The notes under the pieces: model-generated
Database searches by the model: none
What the model was told of the DNA's origin: nothing
What the model saw: only the letters and a program-made list of their open reading frames with translations
Made by a program: the position numbers and the translations under genes
Shown: one piece after another, positions 60,149 to 64,000 of the stretch
How positions within the stretch are numbered: position 1 is the first letter of the stretch
How the letters are laid out: every line of letters starts with the position of its first letter
From: Streptomyces zaomyceticus
Lineage (GTDB): Bacteria; Actinomycetota; Actinomycetes; Streptomycetales; Streptomycetaceae
Length of the DNA: 64,000 nucleotides
Direction of reading: 5' to 3'
Assembly (NCBI RefSeq): GCF_014656215.1
Contig: NZ_BNBZ01000004.1
Coordinates: forward strand, 62,001-126,000

Positions 60149-60249
60149 CCCTCCGAGGACCGGGTCCCGGGACGGGGCCCGGCCGCCCGGCTCCCGATGC
60201 GGGCGACCGGGCGAGGTTCTCCGCGCGACCCGGCTCCCGATCCGGGCCC

Positions 60250-60410
60250 GGTCCCGGGTTCCGTACGAATCGGCCCCGAGTCTCCGCACGGCCCGGTCCC
60301 GGGTCTCGGCGCGGTCTGGCCCCGGGTCCCGCGCCACCCGGTCCCGGGTCTCCGCACGCGGTCCGGTCCCGGTACTCCGCACGGCCCGGCCCCGGGCCGC
60401 GGCAGCCCCC
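60250..60410. repeat. Seven degenerate 22-25-bp GC-rich repeats
   Basis: GG[TC]CCCGGGT-like units begin at 60250, 60272, 60295, 60318, 60340, 60365 and 60388, several followed by TCTCCGCACGG. They fill most of the 336-bp gap between the thioesterase and the cysteine desulfurase (60149-60484), which otherwise holds no gene. Both strands of the repeat can form hairpins (CCCGGG cores). Confidence 0.7.
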
Positions 60411-60469
60411 GGCACAGCGTCGCCGGGCGCGTAATCCGGCCACCCGCCGGGGCAGCCGCCACGGGCTCG

Positions 60470-60475
60470 TAGAAT
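60470..60475 (+). promoter_or_regulatory. -10 box TAGAAT for a probably leaderless message
   Basis: TAGAAT ends nine bases before the ATG of the cysteine desulfurase gene, and no Shine-Dalgarno is present, so transcription probably begins at or next to the start codon. Confidence 0.6.
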
Positions 60476-60484
60476 CGACCCACC

Positions 60485-61648
60485 ATGGCTTACCTCGACC
60501 ACGCCGCGACCACGCCCATGCTGCCCGAGGCGATCGAGGCGATGACCGCCCACCTCGCCGTCACGGGCAACGCCTCCTCCCTGCACGCCGCCGGACGGCG
60601 GGCCCGGCGGACCGTCGAGGAAGGGCGCGAGACGCTCGCCGCCGCGCTCGGCGCGCGGCCGAGCGAGGTCGTCTTCACCTCCGGCGGCACCGAGGCCGAC
60701 AACCTCGCCGTGAAGGGCCTCTACTGGGCCCGCCGCGACGCCGACCCCCGCCGCACCCGTGTCCTGGCCAGTCCCGTCGAGCACCACGCGGTGCTCGACG
60801 CCGTGGACTGGCTCGCGAGCCACGAGGGCGCCGACGTCGAGTACCTCCCGGTCGACCGCTACGGCCGGGTGCACCCCGAGACCCTGCGCGAGGCGATCGC
60901 ACGGGACCCCGAGTCCGTCGCCCTCGCCACCGTCATGTGGGCGAACAACGAGATCGGCACCGTCCTGCCGATCCGTGAACTCGCCGACGTGGCAGCCGAG
61001 TTCGGCGTCCCGCTGCACGCCGACGCCGTCCAGGCCGTCGGCCAGGTCCCCGTGGACTTCGCCGCCTCCGGGCTCGCCGCGATGACCGTCTCCGGCCACA
61101 AGATCGGCGGCCCCTACGGCATCGGCGCCCTGCTCCTGGGCCGCGAGCACACCCCCGTACCCGTCCTGCACGGCGGCGGCCAGGAGCGGCACGTCCGCTC
61201 CGGCACCCTCGACGTGCCGGCCGTCGCCGCCTTCGCGGTCGCCGCCCGGCTCGCCACCGAACGGCGCGAGGAGTTCGCCCGCGAGATCGGCGCGCTGCGC
61301 GACGAGCTCGTGACCACCGTCCGGGCGCTCGTCCCCGACGCGATCCTCGGCGGCGACCCCGTCGAGCGGCTCCCCGCCAACGCCCACTTCACCTTCCCCG
61401 GCTGCGAGGGCGACTCCCTGCTCCTGCTGCTCGACGCCGCCGGTATCGCCTGCTCCACCGGTTCCGCCTGCACCGCCGGCATCGCCCAGCCCAGCCATGT
61501 GCTGCTGGCCACCGGCACCGATCCGGACCTGGCCCGGGGCACCCTCCGCTTCTCGCTGGGCCACACGTCCACCAAGGAGGACGTCGCGGCGGTCGCGGAG
61601 GCGATCGGCCCGGCGGTGGAACGGGCGAGGACCGCGGGCCTCAGCTGA
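60485..61648 (+). CDS. Cysteine desulfurase (NifS/IscS-like, class V aminotransferase)
   Basis: 387 residues. [16 protein letters not shown] at the start, the PLP lysine in [16 protein letters not shown], and the persulfide cysteine in [13 protein letters not shown] at 60485 with a TAGAAT box in front. Produces enzyme-bound persulfide sulfur. Its position 745 bp from mnmA suggests supply of sulfur for tRNA 2-thiouridine; Fe-S assembly is also possible. Confidence 0.95.
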   Translation: MAYLDHAATTPMLPEAIEAMTAHLAVTGNASSLHAAGRRARRTVEEGRETLAAALGARPSEVVFTSGGTEADNLAVKGLYWARRDADPRRTRVLASPVEHHAVLDAVDWLASHEGADVEYLPVDRYGRVHPETLREAIARDPESVALATVMWANNEIGTVLPIRELADVAAEFGVPLHADAVQAVGQVPVDFAASGLAAMTVSGHKIGGPYGIGALLLGREHTPVPVLHGGGQERHVRSGTLDVPAVAAFAVAARLATERREEFAREIGALRDELVTTVRALVPDAILGGDPVERLPANAHFTFPGCEGDSLLLLLDAAGIACSTGSACTAGIAQPSHVLLATGTDPDLARGTLRFSLGHTSTKEDVAAVAEAIGPAVERARTAGLS

Positions 61649-61672
61649 CGCCCGCCGCCCGCCCGAGGGCAC

Positions 61673-62332
61673 TCAGGCGAGTGCCTTCGGCACCTCCCGC
61701 ACCAGCTTCAGATAGCGGTCCCAGTCCCAGTGCGGACCGGGATCGGTGTGGTCGGTCCCCTCGACCTCCACGTGCCCGATGATGTGCTCCCGGTCCACGG
61801 GTATCCCGTACCGGGCGCATATGTCGGCCGTCAGCCGCGCCGACCCCGCGTACATCGCCGCCGTGAAGTCCTGCGGCCGGTCGACGAAGCCCTCGTGCTC
61901 GATGCCGATGCTCCGCTCGTTCATGTCGCGGCTCCCGGCGTGGAAGGCGACGTCGAGCTCCCTGATCATCTGCGCCACATGCCCGTCCTTGCGGACCACG
62001 TAGTGCGCCGCGGCCCCGTGCCCCGGGTCCTTGAAGACCTTCAGCGCGGTCGCGTAGCTGCCCTGGACGACATGGATCACGACCCGGTCGATCCGGTAGT
62101 CGTCGGGCCGGTCGGCACGCCGCCAGTTCGCCCGCGACGCCGAGGTCCACTCGGCGGCCCGGTGGTCGAGCTCACCCTCGACCCGTTTCTTCTCCATCCC
62201 CGGCAGCCGCCACCAGGCGCGCGCCAGCTCGTCCCTGGCCAACGCGGCCGTGCCCAGGACGGCGACCCCGCCGCCCAGCAGCACCGCGCGCCGCCCCACC
62301 CGCCTGTCCGAACCCTTCGACCTGCTCCCCAT
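61673..62332 (-). CDS. N-acetylmuramoyl-L-alanine amidase (Amidase_2), Tat-exported
   Basis: 219 residues. N-terminal twin-arginine signal: [19 protein letters not shown]. The Amidase_2/PGRP zinc fold has its first His in [17 protein letters not shown], then [19 protein letters not shown] and [14 protein letters not shown]. Cleaves the lactyl-peptide bond in peptidoglycan after export. Convergent with the cysteine desulfurase and divergent from mnmA (61-bp shared promoter region). Confidence 0.93.
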   Translation of the reverse strand: MGSRSKGSDRRVGRRAVLLGGGVAVLGTAALARDELARAWWRLPGMEKKRVEGELDHRAAEWTSASRANWRRADRPDDYRIDRVVIHVVQGSYATALKVFKDPGHGAAAHYVVRKDGHVAQMIRELDVAFHAGSRDMNERSIGIEHEGFVDRPQDFTAAMYAGSARLTADICARYGIPVDREHIIGHVEVEGTDHTDPGPHWDWDRYLKLVREVPKALA

Positions 62333-62393
62333 GCCCCCCAGAACGCTCGGTACCGCGACTGTGGTTCCCGGCGCCCCGTACCCTGGTAGGGCT

Positions 62394-63533
62394 ATGACTC
62401 AGACTCCGCCCCAGCGCCCCCTCACGCGTCCCCTCCGGGTTCTCGCCGCCATGTCCGGCGGAGTGGACTCCGCCGTCGCCGCCGCCCGTGCCGCCGAGGC
62501 GGGTCACGACGTCACGGGCGTGCACCTCGCCCTCTCCGCGAACCCGCAGTCCTTCCGTACGGGAGCACGCGGCTGCTGCACGATCGAGGACTCCCGTGAC
62601 GCACGCCGGGCGGCCGACGTCATCGGCATCCCGTTCTACGTGTGGGACCTCGCCGAGCGGTTCCGCGAGGACGTCGTGGACGACTTCGTCGCGGAGTACG
62701 AGGCCGGCCGCACCCCCAACCCGTGCCTGCGCTGCAACGAGAAGATCAAGTTCGCGGCGCTGCTCGACAAGGCGCTCGCCCTCGGCTTCGACGCGGTCTG
62801 CACGGGCCACTACGCGACGGTCGTCCTGAACGAGGACGGCACCCGCGAGCTGCACCGCGCCTCGGACATGGCCAAGGACCAGTCGTACGTGCTCGGTGTG
62901 CTCGACGAGAAGCAGCTCGCGCACGCGATGTTCCCGCTGGGCGACACGCTCACCACCAAGGACGAGATCCGGGCGGAGGCCGAGCGCCGCGGGCTCGCGG
63001 TCGCGAAGAAGCCCGACAGCCACGACATCTGCTTCATCGCCGACGGCGACACCCAGGGCTTCCTCGCCTCCCGGCTGGGCAAGGCGGAGGGCGACATCGT
63101 CGACGAGGCGGGGACGAAGGTCGGCACCCACGAGGGCGCGTACGGCTTCACCATCGGCCAGCGCAAGGGCCTGCGGATCGGCCACCCGGCCGCGGACGGC
63201 AAGCCCCGCTACGTCCTGGACATCTCGCCGGTGAACAACACGGTCACGGTCGGCCCCGTCGAGGCGCTCGACGTCACCGGTCTCACCGCGATCAAGCCCC
63301 GCTGGTGCGGAACCGCCCCGGAGGGCGAGGGCCGCTACACGGCGCAGCTCCGCGCCCACGGCGGGGAGACCGAGGTGACCGCCTCCCTGACGGACGGAGA
63401 GCTCACGGTCTCCTTCGCCGAACCGGTCCGCGGAGTCGCCCCCGGCCAGGCGATCGTGCTGTACGACGGCACGCGCGTGGTGGGCTCGGCCACGATCGCG
63501 ACGACGTCCCGCCGCGCGACGGCGACGGCGTAA
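62394..63533 (+). CDS. mnmA: tRNA-specific 2-thiouridylase
   Basis: 379 residues. Thiolates U34 of Lys, Glu and Gln tRNAs. PP-loop [16 protein letters not shown] near residue 20; catalytic cysteines in [16 protein letters not shown] and [12 protein letters not shown]; later [13 protein letters not shown] and [15 protein letters not shown]. The ATG at 62394 gives a short leader before the PP-loop; the open frame from 62250 lies inside the divergent amidase gene. The order amidase-mnmA next to a cysteine desulfurase is a common Streptomyces arrangement, from memory. Confidence 0.96.
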   Translation: MTQTPPQRPLTRPLRVLAAMSGGVDSAVAAARAAEAGHDVTGVHLALSANPQSFRTGARGCCTIEDSRDARRAADVIGIPFYVWDLAERFREDVVDDFVAEYEAGRTPNPCLRCNEKIKFAALLDKALALGFDAVCTGHYATVVLNEDGTRELHRASDMAKDQSYVLGVLDEKQLAHAMFPLGDTLTTKDEIRAEAERRGLAVAKKPDSHDICFIADGDTQGFLASRLGKAEGDIVDEAGTKVGTHEGAYGFTIGQRKGLRIGHPAADGKPRYVLDISPVNNTVTVGPVEALDVTGLTAIKPRWCGTAPEGEGRYTAQLRAHGGETEVTASLTDGELTVSFAEPVRGVAPGQAIVLYDGTRVVGSATIATTSRRATATA

Positions 63534-63584
63534 CCACCCGGCCGGTCCTTCAGGCCCCGGCCCCGCCGGCCCCGCCCCCGCCCC

Positions 63585-64000
63585 TCAGGCCGCCTCCGCG
63601 GTCTCCCGGTCCTCCGTGAGGAAGTCCTCCAGGACCGGGGCCAGGACGTGGGGGGCCACCTCGTGCGTCTGACCCGTGAGGGTGCGGTGCCGGGCCCGGG
63701 GGAGGGCCGCCGTCAGGGCGAGCGCCGCCCGCCGGGTCCACGCCGGGCTCGCGCCCCCGTCGACCACCAGCACGCGCGCGTGGACCCGGGCGAGCAGCCG
63801 CTCCGGCACCGTCCCGTCGCCGAGGACCGCGAGGTCGTACGCGAGGGTGTGCGCCAGCTCCGCGACCCCGGGCCGCAGTTCCGTGGCCCCGGGCCGCGGC
63901 CCCGAGGCCGCCGTCGGGTCCGCGAGGAACAGATCGAGCGCCGCGAGCGGACGCCCCTCGCCGAGCAGGACCCCCACCTGCCGCCGCCGTTCCGCGGCCT
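63585..64000 (-). CDS. Alpha/beta hydrolase, C-terminal part (5' end outside window)
   Basis: About 138 codons of a frame that enters from the right edge. The visible part ends like an alpha/beta hydrolase: LLARVHARVLVVDGGASP, ALTAALPRARHRTLTGQTHEVAPHVLAPVLEDFL, with the likely catalytic His in GQTHEV. The nucleophile elbow lies beyond the window. Convergent with mnmA. Substrate unknown. Confidence 0.75.
   Translation of the reverse strand, partial: AAERRRQVGVLLGEGRPLAALDLFLADPTAASGPRPGATELRPGVAELAHTLAYDLAVLGDGTVPERLLARVHARVLVVDGGASPAWTRRAALALTAALPRARHRTLTGQTHEVAPHVLAPVLEDFLTEDRETAEAA

Noticed and set aside
60250..60410. CRISPR array
   Set aside because: Degenerate ~23-bp GC-rich units with no proper spacers and no cas genes.

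Overview
The window is high-GC actinobacterial DNA, almost certainly from the core chromosome of a Streptomyces species. GC-rich third codon positions, frequent GTG starts, lipoproteins with Leu-x-[AG]-Cys boxes and the gene order all point that way. The order glgP/glgE-treS ... M4 protease ... L,D-transpeptidases ... EF-hand protein ... sdaA-glyA-gcvH-gcvT ... oligopeptide ABC transporter ... cysteine desulfurase-amidase-mnmA matches, from memory, the conserved Streptomyces core. No tRNA, rRNA, CRISPR array, insertion sequence or phage gene was seen.

Layout. 1-3650: treS and glgE, the trehalose-to-maltosyl-glucan pathway, on the minus strand. 3984-10499: a compact accessory block lying between glgE and glgP. 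It has an NmrA-like reductase, an AraC regulator and a three-oxygenase operon: an HpaB-type flavin monooxygenase, a PrnB-type heme enzyme (tryptophan-dioxygenase fold) and a PhzS-type FAD monooxygenase. This is the most interesting part of the window. 10629-13184: glgP. 13228-15430: a two-component system. 15556-17586: a secreted M4 metalloprotease. 17811-20483: a GntR-TetR fusion regulator divergent from a DHA2 efflux pump. 20644-24317: a heterodimeric ABC exporter. 24487-29168: a DrrAB-type ABC transporter, kinase, response regulator and AraC regulator. 29318-31519: glgX. 31684-34350: two tandem lipoprotein L,D-transpeptidases.

34466-39236 holds an enoyl-CoA hydratase, an RsbW-like ATPase, a coupled pair of lipoproteins (deacetylase-like and YVTN propeller), a GNAT protein and an EF-hand protein. 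39344-43537: a large LuxR-type (LAL) regulator and a minimal M9 collagenase. 44130-44416: a small unknown gene with an apparent frameshift at a G8 tract. 44491-49185: sdaA, glyA, gcvH and gcvT behind a tandem glycine riboswitch. Glycine is cleaved or converted to serine, and serine is deaminated to pyruvate. 49344-51843: a P-loop protein and two SseB-like proteins. 52206-58505: a five-gene oligopeptide importer. 58599-64000: a TRIC channel, a thioesterase, a cysteine desulfurase, a Tat-exported amidase, mnmA and a truncated alpha/beta hydrolase.

The glycogen genes are spread over 31 kb and form one theme: TreS makes maltose, GlgE polymerises maltose-1-phosphate, GlgP and GlgX degrade the glucan. 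The cysteine desulfurase and MnmA together could supply sulfur for tRNA 2-thiouridine. Several intergenic regions carry short direct repeats that the genes do not explain.
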